The translations under genes and the position numbers were made by a program. From contig CAMBEJ010000004.1 in the NCBI GenBank assembly GCA_945865375.1, forward strand, positions 1 through 64,000: 64,000 nt of DNA, given 5' to 3'. Positions 54,861-63,643 of the stretch are shown here, piece by piece. Each line of letters begins with the position of its first letter. The first letter of the stretch is position 1. Origin of the DNA: Akkermansia muciniphila (lineage in GTDB: Bacteria > Verrucomicrobiota > Verrucomicrobiia > Limisphaerales > F1-80-MAGS106). The notes under the pieces are model-generated. The model made no database searches, was not told the DNA's origin, and saw only the letters and a list, made by a program, of their open reading frames with translations.

Positions 54861-55118
54861 TTGAATCGTGCTGGGCCGGAGAAAGAAGCGGTGTGTGTCA
54901 TTCGTAGACGAAGGATCACGCCCACCGACGTCAAAGCCGTGCAGGAACTTCTCCAGGAGAAACCTTGCTTGGGTCGGTGGCGTTTGGCCCTGGAGTTGTG
55001 CCAGTGCTGGCAATGGCGCGCCGCTCATGGCGGGTGGAAGGGCCGAGCGGCTCTGGCTGTTTTAGTCGAGATGGGCGAGCGAGGCTGGATCATCGTCCCT
55101 TTGAGCCCGAGCAGCAGT
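54861..55118 (+). pseudogene. Fragment of a DUF4338 (DruA-like) transposon-associated protein
   Basis: The frame reads RRRRITPTDVKAVQELLQEK, GRWRLALELCQCWQWRAAHG and ALAVLVEMGERGWIIVPL. This is the N-terminal pattern of DUF4338/DruA-like proteins (a WSRRxLSRELCEAWNW-type motif and a GLLLALHRxGLIxLP-type motif), which spread with IS-like elements. It stops at the point where the oppositely oriented recombinase fragment begins, near 55105-55118. Only about 80 of several hundred residues remain. Confidence 0.6.
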
Positions 55119-55345
55119 TGATCGTTGAGCAAGTGCGGCTCGTAAACGCCGTCGTGATCGATGACCAGCGTTTGGGCCATGGCACAGAGGTCTACCAGAT
55201 GATGCCAATCACGGTTGTTGCGGGCCAGTCGCGAGGCGTCCAACGCGAAGACCGCCCCGACTTCGCCCTGGAACACCAGATCGAGCAGGCGCAAGAACCC
55301 GCTTCGTTGGACCGAACCGCTGCCGGAGCAGCCTTTGCCCTTCAT
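55105..55345 (-). pseudogene. Fragment of a large serine recombinase
   Basis: From ATG 55345 the reading has SGSGSVQRSGFLRLLDLVFQ, GEVGAVFALDASRLARNNRD, DWHHLVDLCAM, DHDGVYEP and NDQLLLGLKGTM, the central part of the resolvase catalytic domain of large serine recombinases. The catalytic-Ser N-terminus and the whole DNA-binding C-terminus are missing. It is abutted by the DUF4338 fragment on one side and by a GGGTCAGTTCCTGACT motif on the other. Confidence 0.75.
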
Positions 55346-55346
55346 T

Positions 55347-55362
55347 GGGTCAGTTCCTGACT
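55347..55362. repeat. GGGTCAGTTCCTGACT motif, copy 1
   Basis: A 16-bp sequence with an internal palindrome (GTCAG-TTC-CTGAC) immediately upstream of the recombinase fragment. An identical copy in the same orientation lies at 57799-57814. The two copies bracket the run of gene fragments between them. Confidence 0.7.
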
Positions 55363-55369
55363 GTACGTA

Positions 55370-55600
55370 CGTCTGGCTCGCCGCCGTCGCGCCAATCTCG
55401 ATGACAGGCTTCCACTCGCCTCCGAGGAGCGAAGGACGCGCTTCAACCACATAAGCCCTCCCAGCCACGCCGGCAAACTGCAACACGAAATCTGGGCCGA
55501 CGGCGGGCACCCGGGCCACATGAACAACTTCGACCCGCAACAGACTTGCCTTGTCCCTCGGATTTGTTCCCGCCAAAAACTCCGCCGCGTTCGTATAAGA
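55370..55600 (-). pseudogene. Duplicated C-terminal tail of the giant lamin-tail protein
   Basis: This stretch reads TNAAEFLAGTNPRDKASLL, VEVVHVARVPAVGPDFVL and a C-terminal tail. It is a diverged copy of 58010-58240, the C-terminus of the giant protein at 57944-63046; the stretch around 55490-55560 is nearly identical between the two. It is fused in frame to the molybdopterin-enzyme fragment upstream and the recombinase fragment downstream, so a naive gene call here would be a chimera. Confidence 0.8.
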
Positions 55601-56580
55601 AAGTTCGCCGGCCGCGGTGGCGGCGGCTTTGTTCCCATTGGCGAGGAACTTCTTGCCGTCGGCGAACGAGCCGCCGAGATATTGCTCGCTGATGGCCTTG
55701 CAGGTGAAGTAGAGAGAACCCTGGCAGACGGTGGTGTGGCCGTGGAGATTCGTGGTGCCGTAGGCCGAGCCGAAGCGTTTCATGAAGTCGCTCCGCCCGC
55801 CCGCCCTTGATGCGGCCCCAACTCATGACGAACTGGTTGTTCCTCGGCCCGAAGTCGGGGTGCTCCGGGTCAATGAGCTTGTCGAGATGCGCGGCGTGCT
55901 TCGTCTTGAAAGCGGCGACGAGGTCCTTCTTTTTCGCGGCGTCCTTCTCGTCCCAAAGCGCCTTCACGTCGGCGGCCATCTCCTTGGCGAGCTTGTCGTC
56001 CTTGAGCGTTATCAACGCGCGCAGACCTTCGACGTGGCGATTCTCCTCGCCCGGCGCCTTCGCGAAGAGTTTTCCGCTTTCGACGATCTCCGTGACCGCT
56101 TGATCAAAGCTGATGGTTGCCCATTTGCCCTCGCCGCGCTTGCCGACGCGCTTGAGGACTTTTGCGGAGGCGATAAGGGTCTTAGAGATTCTGGAGGCCG
56201 GCCTGGCCTTTCGGGCAGAGCGCCCCATCGACCCGCGCAGCGTCGTCGGGCGTCGTGGTCATCGGCCGATGAGGGAAGAGCGCCCAGGGATTGTAGGGGC
56301 TGCGGTCAATTTTGGTGAGCACGCCGTCTTGAATCTTGGCCTTGATGCCGCAGCCCGTGTTGCAGTTCATGCACACGGAGTAAATCATGTTCTCCGGGTT
56401 CACGAGGTCGTATGGCACATCGGGGCGGCCGTTGTTGAGAATGCGCGCCGGCGCGCCCTCGGCACCGAAGACTTCTTCCTCATTGGCCTTGAGCAGCGCG
56501 GCGAACGCACCGCCCAGAAACGCGCCATTGCCAAGAAAACTGCAGCGAGAGACAGGGGATGGAGTCGTAGTCATTTTCAT
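55601..56580 (-). pseudogene. Decayed molybdopterin oxidoreductase (PsrA/TtrA-like)
   Basis: ATG 56580 opens with a Tat-like leader (SRCSFLGNGAFLGG, with the second Arg of the twin pair changed to Cys) and the iron-sulfur region VCMNCNTGCGIKAKIQDG, then GALCPKGQAGLQNL. At 56182 a TAA replaces an expected Tyr codon. DPYRLRK follows, then a 1-nt shift, then VLKRVGKRGEGKWATISFDQ on to WGRIKGGR. A 4-bp GGGC expansion near 55785 breaks the frame again, before MKRFGSAYGTTNLHGHTTVC and YFTCKAISEQYLGGSFADGK. Homology ends there; most of the enzyme is lost. Confidence 0.8.
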
Positions 56581-56672
56581 GTGGTTTTCCTTTCTTCAGA
56601 AACCATTTGGGGAGCGTGTTTGCAATCGAGGCTGGCTGATGCTAGAAACTGTTGCCGCTTGAAACGGCGCTT

Positions 56673-57066
56673 ATGAGCTATCACCCTAAAAAGAGCAGTT
56701 GAGGGTCTCGAATTCTCGCAACTCATTCCATTTGCAATTTGTTGTACAAATTCATGTTGCAACCAAGAAGGTGAACTACGGAGCAGTTGGATTCCATATC
56801 AGTTCAGGCACTTACAAAAAGGAATGACTCTCAACTGCTTTTTTTAGGATCACGGAACAATCAAAAACGGTGTGGTGGTCTTGGAACCCGGAACCAGTTT
56901 GCCCGAAGGCACGAGCGTGAAGGTGGAGCCAGATCCCGTTCCCGCTCCGGAGGACGATCCGCTCTGGCACATTCCGGACCTCGCAGTGGATACCGGGATT
57001 CCTGACCTGGCCGCAAACATCGACCATTATCTCTACGGACACCCGAAGGTCACCGATGGCCAGTAG
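56673..57066 (+). pseudogene. Antitoxin gene interrupted by MITE copy B
   Basis: ATG AGC TAT CAC at 56673-56684 is followed by the MITE. Removing it with one ATCAC copy gives MSYHGTIKNGVVVLEPGTSL and PEGTSVKVEP, then an acidic tail to a TAG at 57064, 74 aa in all. The restored protein looks like a DUF104-type or VapB-like antitoxin, and its end overlaps the PIN-domain toxin start by 11 bp. With the element in place the start is separated from the body and translation cannot proceed. Confidence 0.75.
56685..56848. mobile_element. MITE copy B, 164 bp, with ATCAC target duplication
   Basis: Identical to copy A (38412-38575) except for two C-to-T differences. It has the same 19-bp inverted ends and is flanked by ATCAC at 56680-56684 and 56849-56853. 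It is inserted after codon 4 of the antitoxin gene. The near identity of the copies shows recent movement. Confidence 0.93.
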
Positions 57067-57483
57067 CACCATCCTGCTGGACACGAACGGGTGGCTCGCG
57101 CTCCTCAACGCGCGCGACGCCTTGCACGATGCGGCGCAGACCGTCTGGAGAAGTCTTATCGGCGAACGGGCCGAATTGGTCTTTACCGACTGGATTGTGG
57201 CCGAGACTGGCAACGGTCTGGCGAGGACCACAGCGCGAAGGCGCTTTGTGGAGTCGCTCGAACAAATGCGCCGCAGCCCAAGAGTCAGGGTCGTTTTTGT
57301 TGACTCAGACATCATGGAGCGCGCGATTGATTTGTATGCCGACCGCCCCGACAAGACCTGGGGCCTCGTGGACTGCGCCAGCTTCGCGGTGATGGCGGAC
57401 GAGGGCATCACCGCGGCGTTCACCACGGACCGGCACTTCGAGCAGGCCGGCTCAAGTGCCTGCTGCCGCTTTCTCCGGGCTGA
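57056..57483 (+). pseudogene. PIN-domain toxin with a C-terminal frameshift
   Basis: MASSTILLDTNGWLALLNAR starts a PIN domain, with FTDWIVAETGNGLA, DKTWGLVDCASFAVM and FTTDRHFEQAG carrying the acidic residues. The frame then reads SSACCRF and runs on to 57631. One missing T near 57451 would give FKCLLPLSPG and a stop at 57481, the normal PIN ending. All four acidic positions lie before the shift, so activity may survive. The partner antitoxin is broken by the MITE. Confidence 0.75.
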
Positions 57484-57514
57484 GGCGTTTCGACGCGGCT
57501 GGCTTGGCGGCTTC

Positions 57515-57771
57515 TCACGCGACCCCCCTTTCATCCGTCAACGGGAGGAATTTGTAGCCGAGGTAAACATCGCACAGCCCATCGCCACCATCGCAACGGT
57601 GACCTGGCATTCGAAGAAGCTCGGCACGTAGCTGAACGTCAGCCGGTGGTCGGTGAAGGCGGTTTGCAACTCGTGAAGGTTCGGGTCCACCGGCCCGGCA
57701 CCACGAGGTTCAAGCGCGTTCAAGCGCACCGCCATGAAGCTGCACGCGATGAGCAGGCCGGCCACGCCCAC
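57515..57771 (-). pseudogene. C-terminal fragment of an NrfD/PsrC-like membrane subunit
   Basis: The reading VGVAGLLIACSFMAVRLNAL and HRLTFSYVPSFFECQVTVAM with VAMGCAMF is the last two helices of NrfD-type quinol-oxidising subunits. A 1-nt shift near 57565 then gives YLGYKFLPLTDERGVA and a stop at 57515. It would belong with the molybdopterin oxidoreductase remnant 1 kb away, in a polysulfide or tetrathionate reductase type complex that has been lost. Confidence 0.6.
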
Positions 57772-57798
57772 TGCCCACGGTTTGTGGGGTCATCATTC

Positions 57799-57814
57799 GG
57801 GTCAGTTCCTGACT
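57799..57814. repeat. GGGTCAGTTCCTGACT motif, copy 2
   Basis: Identical to copy 1 at 55347-55362 and in the same orientation. It lies 28 bp beyond the upstream end of the NrfD fragment and 130 bp before the stop of the giant lamin-tail gene. Confidence 0.7.
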
Positions 57815-57943
57815 ATTTGATCACGTCACGAGGGAGTTTTGGCATTGTGGGGCGCAAAGTTCTTGTCGCCATCGTTGCTCGAGCCGACCAGGCAGTCGGC
57901 GATGCGCAGGCGCGGGACTGTCTGCGCTACGACAAAAGAAGCA

Positions 57944-60900
57944 CTACAACTTCAGCCTGACACGATAAAACTCGGCTGCCGAGTTGGCGCCCAGCGGAAT
58001 GGGCACCTCGTGCGTCTGATTCGCCGCCGTCGCGCCAATCTCTCTGACAGACTTCCAGACGCCCCCGAGGATCGAAGAACTCGACTCAACCACATAACCT
58101 CTCCCAGCGACGCCGGCAAACCGCAACACGAAATCTGGGCCGACGGCGGGCACCCGGGCCACATGAACAACTTCGACCCGCAACAGACTTGCCTTGTCCC
58201 TCGGATTTGTTCCCGCCAGGAACTCGGCGGCGTTCGTGAACCCGTCGGCATCCGGATCGGCTGTGGAACCGCTGATTTTCGAATCTCCCAGCTCCGCGCT
58301 CGAAAAATGCCGCGCCTGAAACGCCTCGTAGGAGTTCGCATCCACCACGCTGGGGCTCTTATGCGCGAGAACTTGGAGGTCAAAACCGACATCGCTGCTC
58401 GTAGCACCGGACTGATGCACCTCCGCTGCAAGGGTGTTTGATCCGGGAGAAAGAAACGATGGATCGACGGTGAACTCAAAAAATGTGGTCTCGTCGGACC
58501 CCCCTGTTGTGGCGGGCGCAAGCGTGCCAAACACGATCACCCCTTCGGGCATGTTGTCGCGCACCACCTCCTTTCCGTTCAAATAGATCACGGCTCCGTC
58601 GTCCCGTTGAAGTTTGAATGTAAGCCCGGTGATTCGGTTGGTCTGGGCGAGATCAAAACGGGCACGAAGATAGGTTGTGATGTATTTCGCCTGTGAGCTC
58701 GGTCCAAACCCCACAACGGTGACCTCCCCATCGCCCCCATAACCTAACCGCGCGTTTCCGGACTTCCACGACCCGTCATCAAAAGTCTTGCTGCGCCATG
58801 CTGTCCCCTGATCCGCTCCCGTATCCAGGTATTTCCAAACCGAGCCCGTCGCAAACAGAGAAACAGTTTCGGGCACGCTCTGAATGTCGACGCTCAGATC
58901 GGCCGATTTTTCAAACTCCCCGTCGCCCACGGTGAGCCGAAGCCCATAGACGCCAGCCGAAGAGAACCGCGCTACAGCAACGGGCAATGAATCGTCCTCG
59001 AAAGTCACCAATCCGGGCGCCGACACCACCGACCAACGCACCGTCAACTTTCCAGGAGGGGACGGAAGCCCGTCATCGGTGACTCGTCCCTGTAGTGTCA
59101 CTGAAAAAGGGAAGGCATTGGTCTGAACCGACACCGAAGGCCCGGGGCTGACGATAGGAGGCCGGTTTCCGGCCGCGTCAAACCCAGGGGTCGGCTCAAA
59201 AACGGCCCGCCAGTTCCTGGGATCGTTGGCGTATTCATCCAACTTGATCCGTTGGATCGACCCGCCCTGCCCCGCCTGAAACTCCGGCCAAGGCGCACGA
59301 TTGTCATAGCGGACGCTATCGACCGCGACGTAGGGAACCACGATGCCGCTGGCTGTGACTTCCGACGGTTCTGGCCGTTGAAGCTCAAGCAACTCGCCAC
59401 CCTGGGACAAAGTGCCACCAATAGCTGAAAACACTCCCACAGCAGCGGAGATCCCATACCGGTTGCGGACGTAAACCGCGTCGGCGGTCGTCACCAATGC
59501 CAGACCCTTAGGCGGTAGCACGATGCCCGGCGGAAACACAAATCCGAACCCTTCAAGTCTCCAGGCATTGGTCGGCGCCTGGGTGTCAAAGAGCGCGACG
59601 GGCGAATCCGTAATGTTCTTGATCTCAACGAAACGCTCCTCCCCTGGAGCAGGCAGATACCGGATCTCCTGAATGACAACGGGGCCCGCGAACGGCCCCG
59701 CATTCGCGGCCCCGAATGAGCTTCGGACCTGGGCCGGATAGGAGACCTTTCCGGCGCTGTTGGTGTATCGGCCAAATGAAACCCCGTTCGCCGCCGCTCC
59801 AAAGGCAAAGCCGTCGCTATAACCCGTCAAGTTGCCCAGCGAGTTCGCTGAAAAAAGAGCGACTTCCTCCCCGTGAGAACTCAGGGTGAAACTCGGATCG
59901 ACCCCTGGTTTTGGATTGAAATCCGCCTCAGTCACTACCAGAAATCCACCCGGTGCGATGACAGATTTCGGGGGAAACCGAAATTTCGAAGGCTCCCGCC
60001 GATCGTCAGTCAAAAACCAGAAACTGATGTCGGCCGGTTCACTGCCCGAGTTCAGCAACTCGATCATGTCAATTTGCGGAAGGTCAGTATGAGTGAGTAT
60101 CTCGCTGATCACCACTGGAGCAATGGAGGCCTCTGGATCGGAGGAACCGGGGGATCCTCCTACCGAGAAACTCGCCCTCCAACCGGAAGGGTCGCTGAGG
60201 GGCATCCCAGGGAGCAAGCGACGCGGCACCAGGGAAAAACCCGAACCGTCAGCCGACTCAGGCCAAGGCGCTGAATCCTTGTATTCCAACGAAATGACAG
60301 AGATTCCAGCGGCATTCACAAGAGTGATTCTCTCCCCGGAGTTGCTCAACTGACCCGCAAACACACCGTCGATGCGGACGGTGGGATATTTCCGTGCGAA
60401 CCCAGCGGCATCTCTGACGAGTACCACGAAGCCATTGGGAGCCAGCTTGATTCCGAAAGGAAACGCAAACTGGAGACCTTCCCTGAAGTGGGCGCCGCTC
60501 AAATCCAGCTCTTGGCCGGACACATTCTGAAATTCCAAAAACTCGTGCTCCTGGCCGTCTGTTGAGGGCGTTAGCAGGGGATTATACATTAACTCGGTGA
60601 GCCGCAACCCGGTTAGATCCTGAACGATGTTGAACGATACCTCGGCAATGGCGCTCCAGGTCGTTCCGTCGTAAGCCCGCGCTTTGATGCGAACACTCCG
60701 GTCCAACTTGAGCGCAGACTGATAGACCAAAGCATCCGCCCCCACGGCGCCACCCAGATCTCTCGGATCGCTGCCATTCATTGTCAAGTAAACCGTGGCT
60801 GTTGAGGCGAGTTCCAACGAGGTCCCTGGAGGCACACTCCCTCCCGGCAGATTGAAGCCGGGAGCGGCAACGCGGGGATACAAATTATCCACTTTCAACT

Positions 60901-63046
60901 GGTTCAGGACCATGTCGGAGCGCCGTGAAATAAAGGTTCCAAGGACCGTGTTGCAAGCCTGAAGCCACGTGTCACGGGTGAAAGGCACACCCGTTTTGGC
61001 ATCCCCCCATCGAGCCGACTCACCCACAACAGCTCGGTCAATCTCCTTCATACGGGCGATGAACCGGTTCGAACATGCCAGGGCCGTCAACGCACCTCCA
61101 TTGAAAAAATGACGCTGCACGTGGTCCGCCACCAACATTCTGAATTCGCTGTTCGCCTGCATTTTTTGCCAGACCCATTGTGGGTTGCTCTTGTTCAAAA
61201 CGTTGCCCGCAGAATAGGGCCCCGTTCGGTCCTCGTTCACATTGAGCAGCGTGTGCTCCGCGTCATGCGCAAAAAAGCGGAACCCACCACTGGTCCCGGT
61301 TCGATCACGCATCGCGTAAAAATTGTTCGGCGAGGTGTTCCCGAGAAAATTGGAGATGGGCGCGTCAAGGTTTCCTCCATACAAAATCACAAGCATGTAA
61401 TCGATCAGATTCGGAACATCCACCAGGTTCTCCAGCGCGGCATTGACCTTGCCGTCGATGTCGCGTCCCTGGACTTTGAAATAGGCTTCGTTGGAGCTCA
61501 ACCCAGCGTTCGCCTGTGTCCATAGGCGTGTCCACGCGGCCATGTTTCCGTCCGTGGCGTTGATCGTGTAAGATCCCGCCTCCACTTTGATGACATCGTA
61601 GTTTTCCGCTTTCCCGCCAAAATAGGTTTCCCCAAAGGAAGCCTCCGGTCTCTCGCATGTGTTGAACAACCCCCAATATTGCCCGTTGATATACAGGTGA
61701 TAATAATCCCCTCGCTCCCCCTGGCTGCCCATCGCCAACTGGGTGTCGCGACAGAATTGATCCCGTATGAAGACGCCGCGAGAATCGCCCTGAAAACTCC
61801 ACGAATAATTCTGAAAGGTTCGGAGATCGATCGCGTTAAAGGCATCCGCACCCTTTCCCCCAAACAGGTCATACCGCAGGGTCGGATCACCGTAGTCTTC
61901 CCTGAAAAAGAATCGAAAAGCATGTTTCGGATTGCCCGTGCTCCGGCTGAAGCCGCCCCGAATCCGAATCCCGGAGTTGATTTGGAACCCCTTCTTTCCA
62001 TCAGGATAAATCAGCTCCAAAGAGCAGCCTCGTTCCCAAGCCCGGCCGTCCTGTCCTGGGTTCGCGTAGATTCCCCGGCTCGAATCGAAAAGATCGTTCA
62101 GATTCATCACCACCGAAAACGAAGGGAGCGATTTTAAATCGCGGGTGATCGTGCCGCTGAACTTTGGATTGTTCACCACATCCGGATCCATCCCGTAGTC
62201 CACCGAGTTGGCTCCCCATCGCGCCGGCCAACCTGCTGATGGCTTGCCGTCAGCGGACTGCCGGATGATGTCTCCCACAAACAAATAAGTCTCGGTGTCG
62301 ACATTCGACGACCGATACCCCTCCTTAAACGCCGCCGCTCGCAGCACGGTCGTCCGCGCCACAGGAATTGGGCTCAGATAAGTGAGCCCATTTGTGAGGC
62401 TCGGGAGGGTTCCGTTCAGTGTGTAGCGGATCACAGCGCCTTCCGTTTCGCTCCAGATACCAAGCTCGAAAGGCGCCTCGAAAAAACCCCGGTCATGGGA
62501 AAATTTTGTGTCCTTGACCACCGCCAAAAAACCTCCGGCGTTCAACGCGCCGGGAGTGGGAGGTGTGAGGTACCCCACATCAAATACGCCGTCCGCTCTC
62601 TTCAACCTGCCATACGAGACATCCCGAAGCTGTTTCGGAAACTGCGGCCCGAATTCCGAGGAAATTGTCTTGCCGTCACGCCCCACCAAGGCCAGATACT
62701 CCCCATCGGATGCCAAACTAAAATTGGTGTGCAGGGGTTTCGCCGGATCCCGCCGATCCTTACCCGAAGCGAACACCACCAACCGCCCGCCCGCCGGGAG
62801 TGTGACGTTGGGAAACCGCCATAACATCAGATCGGTTGCGGAATCGGTCAGATACCAACCGTCCAAGCCCGCTGAACTCTGGGTTGAGTTCTCAATCTCT
62901 ATCCAATCAACGAACTCACCGTTCTCATCGGCAAGCGTGTTCCCGTTGCTGGCCATGAATTCGGAAATGCTAATTTGCGCAAATGCTTGAAAGGCGAACA
63001 AGCTCAGGACGGTGTAGGTACAAATAAGTTTCACTCGGGGCAGCAT
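57944..63046 (-). CDS. Giant secreted lamin-tail/CotH-kinase surface protein
   Basis: From ATG 63046 about 1700 residues. A signal peptide (LICTYTVLSLFAFQAFA) is followed by a lamin-tail domain (ISISEFMASNGNTLADENGE), a CHB_HEX-like sugar-type domain (EGAVIRYTLNGTLPSLTNG), a CotH-kinase domain (FRFFFREDYGDPTLRYDLFG, IDLRTFQNYSWSFQGDSRG, FFAHDAEHTLL), a second CHB_HEX-like domain, three more lamin-tail domains (LRLTELMYNPLLTP, VVISEILTHTDLPQI, VVIQEIRYLPAPGEE), a PKD/Ig-like domain, a jelly-roll-like domain (LQRDDGAVIYLNGKEVV), a calcium-type DPDADGFTNAAEFLAG loop and an adhesive tail. Function is unknown; spore-coat CotH phosphorylates proteins. Confidence 0.88.
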   Translation of the reverse strand: MLPRVKLICTYTVLSLFAFQAFAQISISEFMASNGNTLADENGEFVDWIEIENSTQSSAGLDGWYLTDSATDLMLWRFPNVTLPAGGRLVVFASGKDRRDPAKPLHTNFSLASDGEYLALVGRDGKTISSEFGPQFPKQLRDVSYGRLKRADGVFDVGYLTPPTPGALNAGGFLAVVKDTKFSHDRGFFEAPFELGIWSETEGAVIRYTLNGTLPSLTNGLTYLSPIPVARTTVLRAAAFKEGYRSSNVDTETYLFVGDIIRQSADGKPSAGWPARWGANSVDYGMDPDVVNNPKFSGTITRDLKSLPSFSVVMNLNDLFDSSRGIYANPGQDGRAWERGCSLELIYPDGKKGFQINSGIRIRGGFSRSTGNPKHAFRFFFREDYGDPTLRYDLFGGKGADAFNAIDLRTFQNYSWSFQGDSRGVFIRDQFCRDTQLAMGSQGERGDYYHLYINGQYWGLFNTCERPEASFGETYFGGKAENYDVIKVEAGSYTINATDGNMAAWTRLWTQANAGLSSNEAYFKVQGRDIDGKVNAALENLVDVPNLIDYMLVILYGGNLDAPISNFLGNTSPNNFYAMRDRTGTSGGFRFFAHDAEHTLLNVNEDRTGPYSAGNVLNKSNPQWVWQKMQANSEFRMLVADHVQRHFFNGGALTALACSNRFIARMKEIDRAVVGESARWGDAKTGVPFTRDTWLQACNTVLGTFISRRSDMVLNQLKVDNLYPRVAAPGFNLPGGSVPPGTSLELASTATVYLTMNGSDPRDLGGAVGADALVYQSALKLDRSVRIKARAYDGTTWSAIAEVSFNIVQDLTGLRLTELMYNPLLTPSTDGQEHEFLEFQNVSGQELDLSGAHFREGLQFAFPFGIKLAPNGFVVLVRDAAGFARKYPTVRIDGVFAGQLSNSGERITLVNAAGISVISLEYKDSAPWPESADGSGFSLVPRRLLPGMPLSDPSGWRASFSVGGSPGSSDPEASIAPVVISEILTHTDLPQIDMIELLNSGSEPADISFWFLTDDRREPSKFRFPPKSVIAPGGFLVVTEADFNPKPGVDPSFTLSSHGEEVALFSANSLGNLTGYSDGFAFGAAANGVSFGRYTNSAGKVSYPAQVRSSFGAANAGPFAGPVVIQEIRYLPAPGEERFVEIKNITDSPVALFDTQAPTNAWRLEGFGFVFPPGIVLPPKGLALVTTADAVYVRNRYGISAAVGVFSAIGGTLSQGGELLELQRPEPSEVTASGIVVPYVAVDSVRYDNRAPWPEFQAGQGGSIQRIKLDEYANDPRNWRAVFEPTPGFDAAGNRPPIVSPGPSVSVQTNAFPFSVTLQGRVTDDGLPSPPGKLTVRWSVVSAPGLVTFEDDSLPVAVARFSSAGVYGLRLTVGDGEFEKSADLSVDIQSVPETVSLFATGSVWKYLDTGADQGTAWRSKTFDDGSWKSGNARLGYGGDGEVTVVGFGPSSQAKYITTYLRARFDLAQTNRITGLTFKLQRDDGAVIYLNGKEVVRDNMPEGVIVFGTLAPATTGGSDETTFFEFTVDPSFLSPGSNTLAAEVHQSGATSSDVGFDLQVLAHKSPSVVDANSYEAFQARHFSSAELGDSKISGSTADPDADGFTNAAEFLAGTNPRDKASLLRVEVVHVARVPAVGPDFVLRFAGVAGRGYVVESSSSILGGVWKSVREIGATAANQTHEVPIPLGANSAAEFYRVRLKL

Positions 63047-63109
63047 AAGTCGGATTTTATAGCACAAGAGGTGCCATCATTCCTGAATAAGCCATGGCGC
63101 AGCCGAAGC

Positions 63110-63595
63110 TCAATCCCTGAAGTTCACAAAAGTGAGGGATACCGGGAACTCCTGTCCTCTCAAGGCACCCATGACAGCCTGTAAATCATCCCGGTTCTTT
63201 CCCGTCACACGCACTTCGTCACCTTGAATTTGTGTCGTCACTTTTGACTTGAGATCCCGAATAAAACCGGTCACCTCCTTGGCCACAACCGACTCAAGGC
63301 CCTGCTTGATCTTAATCACTTGTCGCGCATGACCCAACGGCGAGATATCAGGATCCTGCTTCTCAACGTTCTTCAAACTGATCTGACGTTTGGCGAGTTT
63401 GCCCATCACAATCTCGGAGAGGGCTCGGATCTTGAACTGATCCTCGGCGGACATTTTGATCTCGTTCTTTTCGAGAACGATCTCCGCCTTGCTCCCCTTA
63501 AAATCAAACCGGTTTGCCAACTCCTTATTGGCCTGGTTGATCGCATTCTCGAGCTCCATGGAGCTCACTCTGGAGACGATGTCGAAAGATGGCAT
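63110..63595 (-). CDS. yajQ: YajQ-family nucleotide/c-di-GMP-binding protein
   Basis: From ATG 63595 (MPSFDIVSRVSSMELENAIN) the protein is 161 aa, the normal length, with the family marks ELANRFDFKGSKAEI, LSEIVMGKLAKRQI, KQGLESVVAKEVTGFIRDL and KVTTQIQGDEVRVTGK near the end. YajQ proteins bind nucleotides, and one (Xc_3703) binds c-di-GMP. The upstream in-frame extension through the GATTAC repeat is rejected. Confidence 0.95.
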   Translation of the reverse strand: MPSFDIVSRVSSMELENAINQANKELANRFDFKGSKAEIVLEKNEIKMSAEDQFKIRALSEIVMGKLAKRQISLKNVEKQDPDISPLGHARQVIKIKQGLESVVAKEVTGFIRDLKSKVTTQIQGDEVRVTGKNRDDLQAVMGALRGQEFPVSLTFVNFRD

Positions 63596-63643
63596 CCGCG
63601 AAGGATAATAAATGTCCCAGGAAAATTGAAGCGAGAAATGAGC

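Noticed and set aside
55025-55783. A 252-codon frame that looks like a single protein
   Set aside because: It joins a molybdopterin-enzyme fragment, a lamin-tail end and a recombinase fragment in frame by chance; treated as three remnants.
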